Below, piece after piece: positions 18,201 to 27,557 of a stretch of 64,000 bases of DNA. The stretch is from an uncultured Planctomycetaceae bacterium (GTDB taxonomy: Bacteria > Planctomycetota > Planctomycetia > Planctomycetales > Planctomycetaceae): positions 1 to 64,000 of the forward strand of contig CALFSX010000213.1 of NCBI GenBank assembly GCA_937916515.1, written 5' to 3'. The position numbers and the translations under genes were made by a program. Under the pieces are notes generated by a model. That model worked only from the letters and a program-made list of their open reading frames with translations. It was not told the DNA's origin and did not search any database. Every line of letters begins with the position of its first letter. Positions within the stretch are counted from its first letter, which is position 1.

Positions 18201-21200
18201 TTTAACGGAACCGGGACAGCGTTTCTGTCTGTTTTCAACGTTTCAAACAATACCTGGCAGCATTTTGCGGAGCCCGGATTGTCTGCAAATACCACCGCAG
18301 ATCCAACAATCGGTGGGATTACGTCGATTGGTGACTACGTTTTCCTGAGCGATTTCGAGACGTTTAATGGCGATGCTCGCGGCATCGTGCGTATTAATAC
18401 GTTCACCGGAGCTGTTGACCGATTCGCTGATACCTCGGTCGGCGCTCGGCTTTTTGCAGCCAATGGTTCTTCGATTGTTGAATTAGAACCAATCACAGGA
18501 GAAGTCCTTAAGAGTCTGGCGATCCCTGTAAATTCCGGTGGTTTCAGCCGAACGGCAGCAGCGGTTGCCTTTGACGGAGCTGCCGTTTGGGTGTTGGTGG
18601 ATGATACTTCGTTTGGAACGACAGCTGAACTGCTGAAGATTAGCCCGGATACTGGAGCCTTGCTGGAAACGCATAGTGTTCCTGGAACGTTTGATTTTGG
18701 ACGTTCGGGGATGACTGTGATGAACGGGCTGATTTACATCACAGATGGCTTTAATACGCTTTCTGTCTTTGGTGGTACGAGTCTTCTGACCTACAACCCA
18801 ACCGTCAGGCAGGTTACGGGCAATCTGATTCCAATAGCTGCGCAAAATAACCTTAATATTGGCGTTAGTATTGGGTCACTGCCGTCTGCCAATAAACTTT
18901 TAGTGACAGGGTATTCATCTAGCGCATTCGGATTTCTGACTCAACGAATTTACGAAATTGATCCGACTACGGGATTTCAAACGGCATCGTTTCTGGTTCC
19001 GAATTCATCATATTTTGACTTCGATGGAATCACTTCAGTCAGCGATGTGACGATCGGTGGTGTGACGTATAACGATCTGATTTATGTTAACAGCCGAGTT
19101 AATGGGCTTCAGGTCTTTCAGAGAAATGGAACCCGGCTTGACATCAATCCGGCTACGTCTCCAATCGATCCTGTACCGAATGGAGGTTTTCCAACTGGTG
19201 TTGATATCGGTGGGGGCGACGTACCGGGAGTTACTTCGCAGGATCAAAGTTTTCGCGATGTGACCATCGGATTGCACGATGGCTTGCTTTACGGTCTGCT
19301 TGATACAGGTACGGGCATCGCTGTTCACGATCCGGACACATTGGCTCAGGTCAATACGATTACTCTGGATGCCGTGGTTAACGCCATTTCAATCGATCGT
19401 GATGGCAATATTCTGGGTGGCGGGCCAAACGGGATCATGACTCTGTTTGATCCAAACGGAGTGACAATTTCTTCACTTGCCACGGGGCTTGCTTCAATCG
19501 CTGACATTGATACCAACGTCAGTGAGGCGTTGATTATCAGCGACGTCAACGGTCAGGTCGTTACAGGAGAATTGGATGCCATTCGAAACAGCGACCTGTC
19601 TTTGTTGACGTTCCTTGAAACGACAGGATCGACTTCGTTTGTCAGCTTTGGTCGACACTCAACGCTGCCAACCGGCGATCTGTTTATTACGTTGACGTCC
19701 AGCGATATTTCCGAATTGGTTGTGCCGGTCGAGGTGCGGATCCCTGTTGGTCAGCCTTCCGTAACAATTCCAATTGACGTGATTGACGACAATCTGCGAG
19801 ACGGAACTCAGTCCGTTGACCTTGCGGGACAGACTGATAACTACGTGACGATCGTAAACACTGTTGCCGTGTTGGATGCGGAAACGGTGGGAGTAGACAT
19901 TATTCCGGCCACTGTTTATGAAACCGATGGCACGATCACCAATGGGATTCGAGTCTTTCGAACAGACGTGGATGGTCCGTTTGAAGTGCCGGACTTCAGC
20001 ACAGCTTCCACGACGCAGTCGATTGGGATTGATGATAACGATGTCACGTTGTCTCAACTGCAGATTCGTGATCAGCAGTCGATTATCACCGATGTGAACG
20101 TAACTCTAAGTCTGACTCACTCATTCATTCCAGACCTTGATATCTATCTTGTTAGTCCGTCCGGAACCCGTGTTGCTCTGTTCACGGATCTCGGTACCAA
20201 CGAAACCACGATGACATCGACTGTGTTTGATGATGAAGCGGCTGTTCGAATTCGTGACGGTTTGGCCCCTTACACGGGACGGTTCATCTCAAAAGAGTTG
20301 TTGTCCGCGTTTGATGGCGAAGATCCATCCGGAACCTGGACTCTGGAAATTAACGACGACAACGTGCGAGATTCAGGTGTGTTGTTAGGCTGGACTCTGG
20401 ATATTGAAACGCTGGGGCTGTCTGCCACTAACATTGTGCTGGTTGTTTCTGACCCGTCGGAAGCGGACGTCAGAACCGTTAATGTCACAATTCCTCCAGC
20501 GACCGCAGAGATCTTTATCGACCTGTTAGTGCTGGATGACACAATCGTTGATGGGACACAGGTTGCTACAATTGGCGTGGCTTCTACCAATCTGACTGGC
20601 TTCGACAATGGGTCTGATACGGTTGATGTGCTCGATGTGGAAAATCTGCAGATCACGCTGGATAAGACCACAATCTCTGAAGGCGACGGTCTTGGGGCGA
20701 TCACCGGAACGATTCGGCGTTCAGACACTGCTTTAACCGATGCCCTGGTTGTTACACTGACCAGCAACGATAGTTCCGAAATCGCCGTGCCGGTTACGGT
20801 TACAATTCCAGTTGGCGAAACATCAGCGACGTTCTTAATCGATGCTGTTGATGATCCGGACTTCGATGGAGATCAACAGGTTACGTTTACTGCAGTGGCT
20901 CCTGGATATGTTTCTCTGGACAGTCCTGTGATTACTGTCACAGATCAGGAACCGCGAATTGCTTTGACGACGTTGTCAACAACTGTTGCTGAAGACGCTG
21001 GCACAATCGTGATTACAATTTCACGGCTGGACGCAACAGATCTCAGTGTTGCACAAACCGTGACGTTGCAAAGCAACGACCTGACGGAATTGACGGTGCC
21101 AGCAACTTTTGTGATTCCTGTAGGAGCGATCAGCGTCAATTTTCTGGCAACGGTACAGAACGATGACCTGCTGGATGGTCCTCAGGTTGTAACGATTACT

Positions 21201-23555
21201 GCTGCCGATGTGAATACGGCCAATCCGGGTCTGAATTCGGGTACGATTCAAATCACTGTTGAAGATGCTGAGGCCGTTCAGATTACCGTGCCACCAGGCG
21301 GCGACACATTCCTTGAAAACGCAGGTGCTGCTGTTACGGGAACTGTTCGCATCACGGCACCGAATCCGGCCGGCGACACAATTGTGACGTTGTTCAACAG
21401 CGACCTGACAGAGGTTTCTATCCCGACTCAGGTTGTAATTCCGGCAGGCGAAACGTCCGTCGATTTCGTTATTCGAGCGGTGGACGATACGGCAATCGAT
21501 CGTGACCAATTGGTGACTTTGACCGGTTCCGCAGCTGGCTATCGAGACGGTAGTTTGGTGGTAACCGTAAGAGATTACGAACCACCGACCACAATTGGTC
21601 CCGTCGCTATTACAGAAGATTCCACACCTGCACTTCAGTGGGCTCCTGTCGAAGGTGCTACGCGTTACGACCTTTGGGTGAACGACCTTTCTCGTAACAT
21701 TGTGCAGCTGTATCGTCTGGAAAACCTGCCAGCAAAAGCTCCGTTCTTCTACGAAGACTTCGAATCCGGTAGCTTCGCGACAAATGGCTGGGCCAATTCC
21801 GGGGCAACAATTGACGACCTTGCATTGGGAGAGGAAAATGGTTCCCAGACGGCTCACCTGAATGGAAGCCCGGATGGTGGTGACCGTATTGAAACGTCAA
21901 CAATGGATCTTTCCGGCAAGGTCGGCGTTCAACTGAAGTATGCGTTTGAACAAACAGGGTCGGGTGAATCACCGGATGCGAGCGAAGACCTTGTAATTTC
22001 CTATCGAAATGCGGCTGGCGAATGGGTTGTTCTTGAGCGACAGCCGGGCTCTGGTCCTGACGCTACTGTGTTCAGGACTTCTGTTATTCAGCTGCCGAAA
22101 GCTGCCTTGCATGCGAATTTTGCTCTGCGATTTGAAAGCATCGGCAAGGCCATTCAGGATGGGATTGAAGGCGAATACGACGATTGGTTCATCGACAGTG
22201 TTGAGCTGAGCGAATACGAAGAGTTTACGCCACCTCAGGAACTTGGTGTCGGTGCTTATCGCTATTGGGTGCGAGCCTACGATAACCTGGAACAACCGGG
22301 GTTCTGGTCGCCTGGGCACAACTTCCAGGTTCGAACAAGACCCGTCATTTCAAGTCCAGTCAACAACTCTGCGTCGGCTGTCGCTGGTTCGCCTGTGATT
22401 TCATGGTCGACCGTCGTGGACACGGACTACGATCTTTGGGTTAACGATTTGACCCGAGGTACAAGTCAGGTGATTCGCAAGACAGGTCTGCAAACGACCA
22501 GCTTCTCCACGGCAACCGCCAACCTCGCGGGTGGCACCTATAAAGCCTGGGTCCGAGCGGGAGCTCCCGATGGCCTCCAGGGTTATTGGAGCACGCCGGT
22601 TACGTTTACGATTCTTAGTGCACCTGAAGGACTTCGACCATCAGGTTCTACGTTCGATCGTACACCGGAACTTGGCTGGGACGAAGTTGTCGGGGCAACC
22701 TACTACTATGTCTGGTTGACACGTCGTGATCCTGGCCAGACGCCAGTGGTTGTTCTGCAGGATCAATTTGTTTCCGGCAACCTGCGAATTCCAGAACAGG
22801 ACCTGCAGGACGGTCGATACGTCTTTTGGGTTCAGGCAATCGGTGAAGATGGTTCTCGATCGGCCTGGTCTGCTGGAAGCGAGTTCTATGTTGCCGGACG
22901 TCCGGAAGTTATCAGTCCGGCCAACAACGGAACGGCGACTTCCAGTCCAACAATCAGCTGGATTGGCGTTGATGGCAGTAGTCACTACGAGATCTGGGTG
23001 AATCGAACAGACGTTGCCGTTTCGAAGGTGATCTACGATGCCAACGTGACATCAACTTCATACACTTCAACGACTGCCCTTGCGGCCGGAACGTACCGAG
23101 TATGGATTCGAGCGATCTCGGAAATGGGCGAACGTTCGCCATGGAGCAAGCCGGTCGACTTTACCGTCGCCTCCGCTGGCAACAGATCGATTGAAGTAGA
23201 ATCCGGCACTGGGCCAATGCTTGCTGCTGTCGATCTGCGGACTGCATTGCACAGCACCTATATTGTGATGCCATTGGAAGAAGATCCAGAAACACCTGTG
23301 GCCGTTGCTGGCGATCAGTCAGCAGTCGTGCAGGTCGATCGGATCACTGACCAAGTGGGATCTGCGGTAGACGGCAACGCCGTTGAACAGGTTGACAATG
23401 TAATGGCAGAATGGGATGCGTCGAATTGGTGGGATGGAAGCTCTGTCGTTGAAGAAGAGAAAACAGAGCTTTCGCAAGCCGCCGCAATGCTGGGTCTGGG
23501 GCTTGCCGCAGGTCGTAGCGTAATTCGTACGGACAGAAAGAAACGTCAGCGATAA
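15234..23555 (+). CDS. Giant multidomain surface/secreted protein with two degenerate metallopeptidase-like domains
   Basis: 2773 residues from the ATG at 15234, preceded by gacgaggaat; an in-frame ATG at 15174 is less likely. Residues ~34-41 read LEQRLLLT, an LEPR-XLL-type N-terminal motif of planctomycete exported proteins. In order: a metallopeptidase-like domain (YLDFDGHT, EDFAPFGNVNVTT; ~45-275), a PPC domain (~285-395), a second peptidase-like domain (YLDFNGAR, EDFAPFDVNVTT; ~400-630), a second PPC, a Calx-beta-like module, a beta-propeller-like region (~935-1475), further Calx-beta modules with a proprotein-convertase P-like domain (~1584-1728), then jelly-roll and FN3-like modules (repeated YDLWVND) from ~2129. 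The tail LGLGLAAGRSVIRTDRKKRQR may anchor or sort it. Neither peptidase-like domain keeps HExxH. It is probably a surface adhesin or scaffold. Confidence 0.85.
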   Translation: MTVLKSLLSSFRNSRNNARRTRRVDQVSPGAAEALEQRLLLTNPDPFDSNPGAAKTIYLDFDGHTETNSVWTNNGNLTVTTPQFSADADLSTFSDLDRITIEEVFRRVSEDFAPFGNVNVTTVEPAGANPGEVIFVSIGGSGRRTNASSWSSRSYNDAKLNGFTNAASSNTVFVFARDYTSHLQTQPPGTTSGERAGQLGRDIANGVSEAVGIAMGLSERATTGTDEVSPLVGTGTFARGWRDVWSNQLGQDDLAILTNGTNGFTFVADDHGDAFATATSIATTPNTETVRGLIGQNGDVDVFHFNTAATSATFSVRGLELPSQLSESTGQAFSSNGSSNSGSNLDPTLTLFDANGTIVSFDNPAFTSTSDAASNASLTASITQSLPAGDYYLQISTGGEYGNLGQYELTITGVDQPTSTNVIALQSKPNAPVNFYLDFNGARVTEDEIIVARADGIDQPFYVPAYDTDGDRRSISVAEEAEIIEIYRRIAEDFAPFDVNVTTVDPFLFGARAGLQTVIGGDGSWHGVTNATGFAALDTFGVGAGDNMAIAFSDLFSSNKETALETSAAIANALGIETHYTNGDPTQPRLPGYPAYGAIGGDSVNSLRDIFQNVAGSSSVVPIDPLAIITNSTNRIRYRSDDHGNDAGTASLVTLSTNTETLTGIIESNTDVDVFSFETRASNAAIISITGLDLTVTSTGATVPGVTNPGANLDPVIQLLDENFNVILQDGDFFASVNQLRNDNTVSSLKAVIATPLATGRYFLRISGQRDPSLLEYGNIGTYTVTLEGIDGTDVSLSFLPPDPANPSVIAISENAGTVVGIGRVDRPRGQPITAPLVVQLQSTDTTELVVPPSVTILPGQTFALFNVTAVDDDLLDGEQRVVVNALVNGVISSSASLRVLDYETITTSLNPSPVREDAGPGGATLTVARSNTDIGAANHWVAFGSSLREYDIAGNLVRTVPIEWPTGSRPAVEVAHDVQVLQDGNVAVFNGTGTAFLSVFNVSNNTWQHFAEPGLSANTTADPTIGGITSIGDYVFLSDFETFNGDARGIVRINTFTGAVDRFADTSVGARLFAANGSSIVELEPITGEVLKSLAIPVNSGGFSRTAAAVAFDGAAVWVLVDDTSFGTTAELLKISPDTGALLETHSVPGTFDFGRSGMTVMNGLIYITDGFNTLSVFGGTSLLTYNPTVRQVTGNLIPIAAQNNLNIGVSIGSLPSANKLLVTGYSSSAFGFLTQRIYEIDPTTGFQTASFLVPNSSYFDFDGITSVSDVTIGGVTYNDLIYVNSRVNGLQVFQRNGTRLDINPATSPIDPVPNGGFPTGVDIGGGDVPGVTSQDQSFRDVTIGLHDGLLYGLLDTGTGIAVHDPDTLAQVNTITLDAVVNAISIDRDGNILGGGPNGIMTLFDPNGVTISSLATGLASIADIDTNVSEALIISDVNGQVVTGELDAIRNSDLSLLTFLETTGSTSFVSFGRHSTLPTGDLFITLTSSDISELVVPVEVRIPVGQPSVTIPIDVIDDNLRDGTQSVDLAGQTDNYVTIVNTVAVLDAETVGVDIIPATVYETDGTITNGIRVFRTDVDGPFEVPDFSTASTTQSIGIDDNDVTLSQLQIRDQQSIITDVNVTLSLTHSFIPDLDIYLVSPSGTRVALFTDLGTNETTMTSTVFDDEAAVRIRDGLAPYTGRFISKELLSAFDGEDPSGTWTLEINDDNVRDSGVLLGWTLDIETLGLSATNIVLVVSDPSEADVRTVNVTIPPATAEIFIDLLVLDDTIVDGTQVATIGVASTNLTGFDNGSDTVDVLDVENLQITLDKTTISEGDGLGAITGTIRRSDTALTDALVVTLTSNDSSEIAVPVTVTIPVGETSATFLIDAVDDPDFDGDQQVTFTAVAPGYVSLDSPVITVTDQEPRIALTTLSTTVAEDAGTIVITISRLDATDLSVAQTVTLQSNDLTELTVPATFVIPVGAISVNFLATVQNDDLLDGPQVVTITAADVNTANPGLNSGTIQITVEDAEAVQITVPPGGDTFLENAGAAVTGTVRITAPNPAGDTIVTLFNSDLTEVSIPTQVVIPAGETSVDFVIRAVDDTAIDRDQLVTLTGSAAGYRDGSLVVTVRDYEPPTTIGPVAITEDSTPALQWAPVEGATRYDLWVNDLSRNIVQLYRLENLPAKAPFFYEDFESGSFATNGWANSGATIDDLALGEENGSQTAHLNGSPDGGDRIETSTMDLSGKVGVQLKYAFEQTGSGESPDASEDLVISYRNAAGEWVVLERQPGSGPDATVFRTSVIQLPKAALHANFALRFESIGKAIQDGIEGEYDDWFIDSVELSEYEEFTPPQELGVGAYRYWVRAYDNLEQPGFWSPGHNFQVRTRPVISSPVNNSASAVAGSPVISWSTVVDTDYDLWVNDLTRGTSQVIRKTGLQTTSFSTATANLAGGTYKAWVRAGAPDGLQGYWSTPVTFTILSAPEGLRPSGSTFDRTPELGWDEVVGATYYYVWLTRRDPGQTPVVVLQDQFVSGNLRIPEQDLQDGRYVFWVQAIGEDGSRSAWSAGSEFYVAGRPEVISPANNGTATSSPTISWIGVDGSSHYEIWVNRTDVAVSKVIYDANVTSTSYTSTTALAAGTYRVWIRAISEMGERSPWSKPVDFTVASAGNRSIEVESGTGPMLAAVDLRTALHSTYIVMPLEEDPETPVAVAGDQSAVVQVDRITDQVGSAVDGNAVEQVDNVMAEWDASNWWDGSSVVEEEKTELSQAAAMLGLGLAAGRSVIRTDRKKRQR

Positions 23556-23973
23556 CCTGCTTTTCATTGGGGTAAGAGTAAGTTCTTTCGCATAGCGACT
23601 CTGTACGGTAACTCATGACTGTTCGTCGCTCGATTGAATGAACGATTGTGAAGTCGTCCAAAACTGCAACAGCCTTGCCATTCCGGCAAGGCTGTTTCTT
23701 TTTGGATCAACGATGCATGTCCCCTCCCGCCGCCAAAGTGTTCAGAAGAATGCTGATTGCTTTGGGAGGCAAGTGAATCTGAAGTGGCAATTTGGCGACG
23801 CGTTCGTAACATACCTTCACGTTTCTGAAAATCGTGATCTGTATAGTGCGAGCTCAGCTATGAGTGAGTTTTGACAGGCTCAGTTTTTCGCTCCGGCGGC
23901 CGTTCTTCTGGTTCGCTTCTTCGACGACGATTTTCGTCATCACACTTCTTGTTTTACGTCGCTGGCTCCGCTC
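23556..23973. other. Intergenic region with terminator
   Basis: Apart from the terminator at 23669-23704 I see no gene. The remainder precedes the HlyD-type adaptor and must hold its promoter; no clear -35/-10 pair was identified. Confidence 0.5.
23669..23704 (+). terminator. Rho-independent terminator after the giant gene
   Basis: acagccttgcc and ggcaaggctgt form a perfect 11-bp stem around attcc, followed by ttctttttt. It lies about 110 bp after the stop of the giant gene. Confidence 0.85.
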
Positions 23974-25377
23974 ATGGCGAATCTCGAACCACAGTCGTCG
24001 CCGGTAAGACGACTGATTATTTCCGAAATACTGATCGTTGCTGTCTTGGCACTCAGTGTTGTTGTCTTCAAGGGATTGTATGCCCAGAAGCCCGAGGTTC
24101 AGGAAAAGAACATTGAAGCAGTACGCCTGAACGTTGACGTGTTCGTTTCCGAATCGCTGGATGTGCAGGAACTGTTGACCGGATTCGGGACGGCTCGAGC
24201 AGATCGCGACGTGGTTATTGCGGCTCAGGTTTCCGGCGAGATCGTTGACATAAATCCGCAATTGAAAGTTGGGCAGCAGGTTCTTAGTGGTCAGTTGGTA
24301 ACAGCAGCCGACGGTCCGTCAGTGCACCGCAACGCGGACTTGCTGTTGAAGATTGATTCTCGCGACTTACAGCAGAAAGCAGATCAGGCCGGAAATTCAA
24401 TTGAAGAATCGCTTGCGGACACAAGCCGCTTAAAGGTTCAACAGAAGAATCTTGAGCGTCAGTTGCAGAAGTCGAAGTCGATTTTGGCGACACTGGAAGA
24501 AGAATATGAACGGATTCGAGACGCCGAATCGAAACGAGTTGCGACCAGGTCTGATCTGAATCGTGCTTTGCTTGACGTGCAACGCTATGAAGAATCTGTC
24601 ATCCAGTTGGAAAATCAAGTGGCATCGATTCCACTGCAGATTCAGGCAGCTGAGCAGCGTTTGAATTCCAGTCGAGCCGAAAAATCGCGAGCCGAAAATG
24701 ATCTGGGACGCACAGAAGTTTACCCACCGTTTGATGGAGTCTTAAGCGAGGTTTTTGTGGAGAAAGGACGCTATGTCAGGGCTGGCGAACAGCTTGCCAG
24801 ATTGACGGACGTCAGTAAGGTAGAGATTCCTGTTTCATTGGGCTTTGATGATTTTCTGCAGCTGCAAAACATTCTAAGTGAAGGCACGAAGCCCAAAGTT
24901 TCCATTTCAGAAAACGAAACCGCAGCGCCTCGCTGGACCGGGTTCATGGTTCGTGCGGCTCCTGAAGCAGATTCGCTTTCAAGAACTGTTCAGGTCTATG
25001 TGGAAGTAGAAAACGAAGTTGGTCAGACTCCTCTTTTGCCCGGTGCTTTTGTGTATTCGCGGATCGATGGTTCAGTCTTTAATGACGTAACATTGGTCCC
25101 CCGCGAAGCAATTACTGACGGCTGCGTTTATGTGGTTGATGAGCAGAACATCGTGCGAAAACGAAATGTCACCACGGGGCGTCGGTTTCAGTCGTTGATC
25201 ATCGTTGAAAGCGGGCTCAGCTCCGGTGAGCGAGTTGTGCTGACAAACCTGGACATCGTCAAAGACGGCGAAGAAGTTGTCGTGCAAACAACCGTGGGCC
25301 CGAAAGACGAAATTGCCGCCTTGCGAAGTCCATCACTTCAAGTTGTGTCTGATTCAATTTCTGAAGTCGACGAATGA
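23974..25377 (+). CDS. HlyD/RND-type periplasmic adaptor (membrane fusion protein)
   Basis: 467 residues. N-terminal TM helix (~15-33, IISEILIVAVLALSVVVF), then a lipoyl/barrel-sandwich half (VVIAAQVSGEIVDINPQLKVGQQV), a long coiled-coil hairpin (~130-235), the second lipoyl half (YPPFDGVLSEVFVEKGRYV), then beta-barrel and membrane-proximal domains. Adaptors of this type bridge an inner-membrane pump and an outer-membrane channel. No RND, ABC or TolC-like gene is adjacent; instead its stop overlaps the start of rsmE by four bases (ATGA). The pump must be encoded elsewhere, or the protein has another envelope role. The ribosome binding site is weak. Confidence 0.85.
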   Translation: MANLEPQSSPVRRLIISEILIVAVLALSVVVFKGLYAQKPEVQEKNIEAVRLNVDVFVSESLDVQELLTGFGTARADRDVVIAAQVSGEIVDINPQLKVGQQVLSGQLVTAADGPSVHRNADLLLKIDSRDLQQKADQAGNSIEESLADTSRLKVQQKNLERQLQKSKSILATLEEEYERIRDAESKRVATRSDLNRALLDVQRYEESVIQLENQVASIPLQIQAAEQRLNSSRAEKSRAENDLGRTEVYPPFDGVLSEVFVEKGRYVRAGEQLARLTDVSKVEIPVSLGFDDFLQLQNILSEGTKPKVSISENETAAPRWTGFMVRAAPEADSLSRTVQVYVEVENEVGQTPLLPGAFVYSRIDGSVFNDVTLVPREAITDGCVYVVDEQNIVRKRNVTTGRRFQSLIIVESGLSSGERVVLTNLDIVKDGEEVVVQTTVGPKDEIAALRSPSLQVVSDSISEVDE

Positions 25378-26117
25378 CAGAACTTTTCTATTGTGCTGAT
25401 CTGCGCGCTGCCACGGTGACGCTGTCTGATGCGGAGGCACATCATGCGATTCATGTGCTCCGGCTGAAGTTGCACGACGCCATCGGCCTGTTTGATGGAG
25501 CAGGAACGCGAGCGAGCGCGGTGATCACAGCAATTGACCGCAGAACAGTGACGGCCTCTGTATCTTCCTCGACATTCACTCAGAAGCCAACAGTCGGACG
25601 GCTGACGGTTGCTGCGTCTCCAGCGAAGGGAGACCGATTAAAGTGGATGATTGAAAAGCTGACTGAGTTGAGCGTCGATACGTACATTCCGCTGTTAACG
25701 GAAAGAACGGTCGTCGATCCTCGAAAGTCTAAGCTTGATAAGTTGTCGGCCAACGTTATCAGTGCGGCCAAACAGTCAGGCCAGTTGTGGCTGATGGATG
25801 TTGCAGCACCAATGAAACTTGCCGAAATGTTACAGGTGACTGCATCATCGACGAGATATTACATTGCTCACCCGTATGCCGCCGACGCTGAACCAACGGA
25901 TTGCCCAGGTGTCTTTCCGCCGGATGCTTCACAGAACAATCACGTTTTGCTGATTGGGCCTGAAGGCGGATTCACCGATGCTGAAGTGCAACTAGCTATC
26001 AATGCGGGAGCCACGTCGATTTCTCTACCGGGCACAATTTTGCGGATCGAAACAGCGGCCATCGCATTTTCTGCGATTTTGCAGCAGTCGATTTCACGGC
26101 GTGCGGCAGGCGTTTAA
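25374..26117 (+). CDS. rsmE: 16S rRNA (uracil-1498-N3)-methyltransferase
   Basis: 247 residues, the usual length for RsmE. It methylates U1498 of 16S rRNA (SPOUT fold with a trefoil knot). Typical features: N-terminal PUA-like part with HHAIHVLRLK; KGDRLKWMIEKLTELSVDTYIPL; the SAM-binding knot with LLIGPEGGFTDAEV and the C-terminal SLPGTILRIETAAIAF. The start ATG overlaps the adaptor stop (ATGA), which indicates translational coupling. The pairing with an efflux adaptor looks incidental to function but fixes the start. Confidence 0.95.
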   Translation: MTELFYCADLRAATVTLSDAEAHHAIHVLRLKLHDAIGLFDGAGTRASAVITAIDRRTVTASVSSSTFTQKPTVGRLTVAASPAKGDRLKWMIEKLTELSVDTYIPLLTERTVVDPRKSKLDKLSANVISAAKQSGQLWLMDVAAPMKLAEMLQVTASSTRYYIAHPYAADAEPTDCPGVFPPDASQNNHVLLIGPEGGFTDAEVQLAINAGATSISLPGTILRIETAAIAFSAILQQSISRRAAGV

Positions 26118-26633
26118 GTAACCAGTTCCCGTTTGCTTCATACCAACTGTGCAAAAACTCAACACAGCCAACGAACGTCGCGATGATCGCGTTTAGTGGA
26201 ATATCTTTGAATGCCAGCGTGGACGTGTTTGGCGTGAGTCATCGAGCCAGGAAGTGTGAGAGACCGAACTTGCGTTGGTCGTTTGAAACTGATTGAAAGA
26301 GGATCGAAGAGAGAAGAGCGGCATCCCTGCCGAGTGCCCATCCATGGAAGCTCAAAAAGCGTCCGCGAAACAAGCTTGACGACGGAGAAGTTGTTGAGTG
26401 AGTAAGTGTCGCCCCTCTCTCATTCGATCCGTTCTGCATCCATCCCGGATCGGGAAATGTATCTATCTTTACAGCGAAGTTCGCTGACTTGTGGCCGCAG
26501 AGAACGCGAGCCGGACGATGTGGGCTGGTTTTCACGAGCCAGAACCGTCCACAACAAAAGGTAAATTGCTTCAGCTGCCCAAAGAATCCCGTTTGCTGGT
26601 GTGTACTTTGTGCCTGGTTGTTCGCTTTCGGTG
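26118..26633. other. 516-bp gap between rsmE and mraZ (convergent)
   Basis: Both neighbours end here. No strong hairpin, RNA gene or credible ORF was found; short frames have no family features. Confidence 0.5.
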
Positions 26634-27104
26634 CTATTCGGTCAGTGTTTTGAACAGGTCGCCAAAGTCAGGCATTTCTGCTTTCAGCACATCCAACCAC
26701 ATGTCGGGGTGCCAGATTTCAACGCAAACCGCAGCGCCTACGATCACTACTTCTTTTCCAGCCTCGCACCCCAAAAACGATCGAAAGCTATCTGGAATCA
26801 ACAGTCTGGAACGATTCGCCAAATTGACCTGCTGGTGTCGAGTTGACAGTAAGCGACCAAGGCGTTGAACATCGCCCCAGCGGCCTTCCATGCGTCCCGA
26901 ATCCATCTTCTTCCGCAGCAATTCGACTCCACTGTCGAGTCGTTTTTGCCACTCATCAGAACGCCACAGGCTCAGGCAGCCCGTTCGTTCTTTGGCAACA
27001 ATCAGATTGCCCTGTTCGTCGGAAATGCCATCAGCGAAATCCTGCGGCAACGTCACGCGAAAACGATCATCGATCGTTCGTTTGACTTCGCCCGTGATAA
27101 ACAT
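26634..27104 (-). CDS. mraZ: MraZ transcriptional regulator, solitary
   Basis: 156 residues, with the two SpoVT-AbrB-like domains of Mra[21 protein letters not shown] opens the first, and [18 protein letters not shown] the second. MraZ forms a ring-shaped oligomer that binds direct repeats upstream of the dcw (division/cell wall) cluster and represses it. Here no rsmH, ftsL, pbp or mur gene is adjacent, so the gene is an orphan. Planctomycetes are known to lack FtsZ, and a regulator without its cluster is notable. The upstream 450 bp may hold its own operator. Confidence 0.9.
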   Translation of the reverse strand: MFITGEVKRTIDDRFRVTLPQDFADGISDEQGNLIVAKERTGCLSLWRSDEWQKRLDSGVELLRKKMDSGRMEGRWGDVQRLGRLLSTRHQQVNLANRSRLLIPDSFRSFLGCEAGKEVVIVGAAVCVEIWHPDMWLDVLKAEMPDFGDLFKTLTE

Positions 27105-27557
27105 GATCTCGCCTTAAATGCAGGTTATTTGCCTCCGCCATAGAGTAATGGGCAGATATTCCACTTTCAACCAGTTTTCAAAGATCATTTTGGGCACGAA
27201 ACCCACTCCATCAGGTTACGACTGCTGCGACGACTGGGCAACTGTGGAAGTGCCGGATTTGCTGATTTTGTGGAATTGGTTGTAAACGGCGTCGCCGCAA
27301 CACTTTCCGCGTTGCCTTCTGTTTGGTGAGATCAAAGTGGCGATGGGTTGTGTCAACTTCAACGAAGGGACGGATCAGAGAAGCGAATCGGGATGGCTAA
27401 ACCGGATGGCGCTTGTCCCGTTGATGATCGTGAAAACATAGCATGACTTTGAATTCGACAGGAGATCTACCGTGATGGCGTGATAGTTTTAAGTGATAGC
27501 CACCAATACTGGTGCCCACATTTCTCGCCGCCGATTTCGACCTTCAGGGGTCCCGCC
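27105..27557. other. Divergent promoter region of mraZ and a one-TM protein
   Basis: 453 bp between divergent genes, so it should carry both promoters. On the minus strand TGGTT-N5-TGGAA (27159-27173) has the 10-bp spacing, but not the TGGG core, of known MraZ boxes. No other feature is supported. Confidence 0.4.

Noticed and set aside
21021-21857. 278-codon minus-strand frame opposite the giant gene
   Set aside because: Antisense to Calx-beta-like modules; rich in Cys, Arg and His with no motif.
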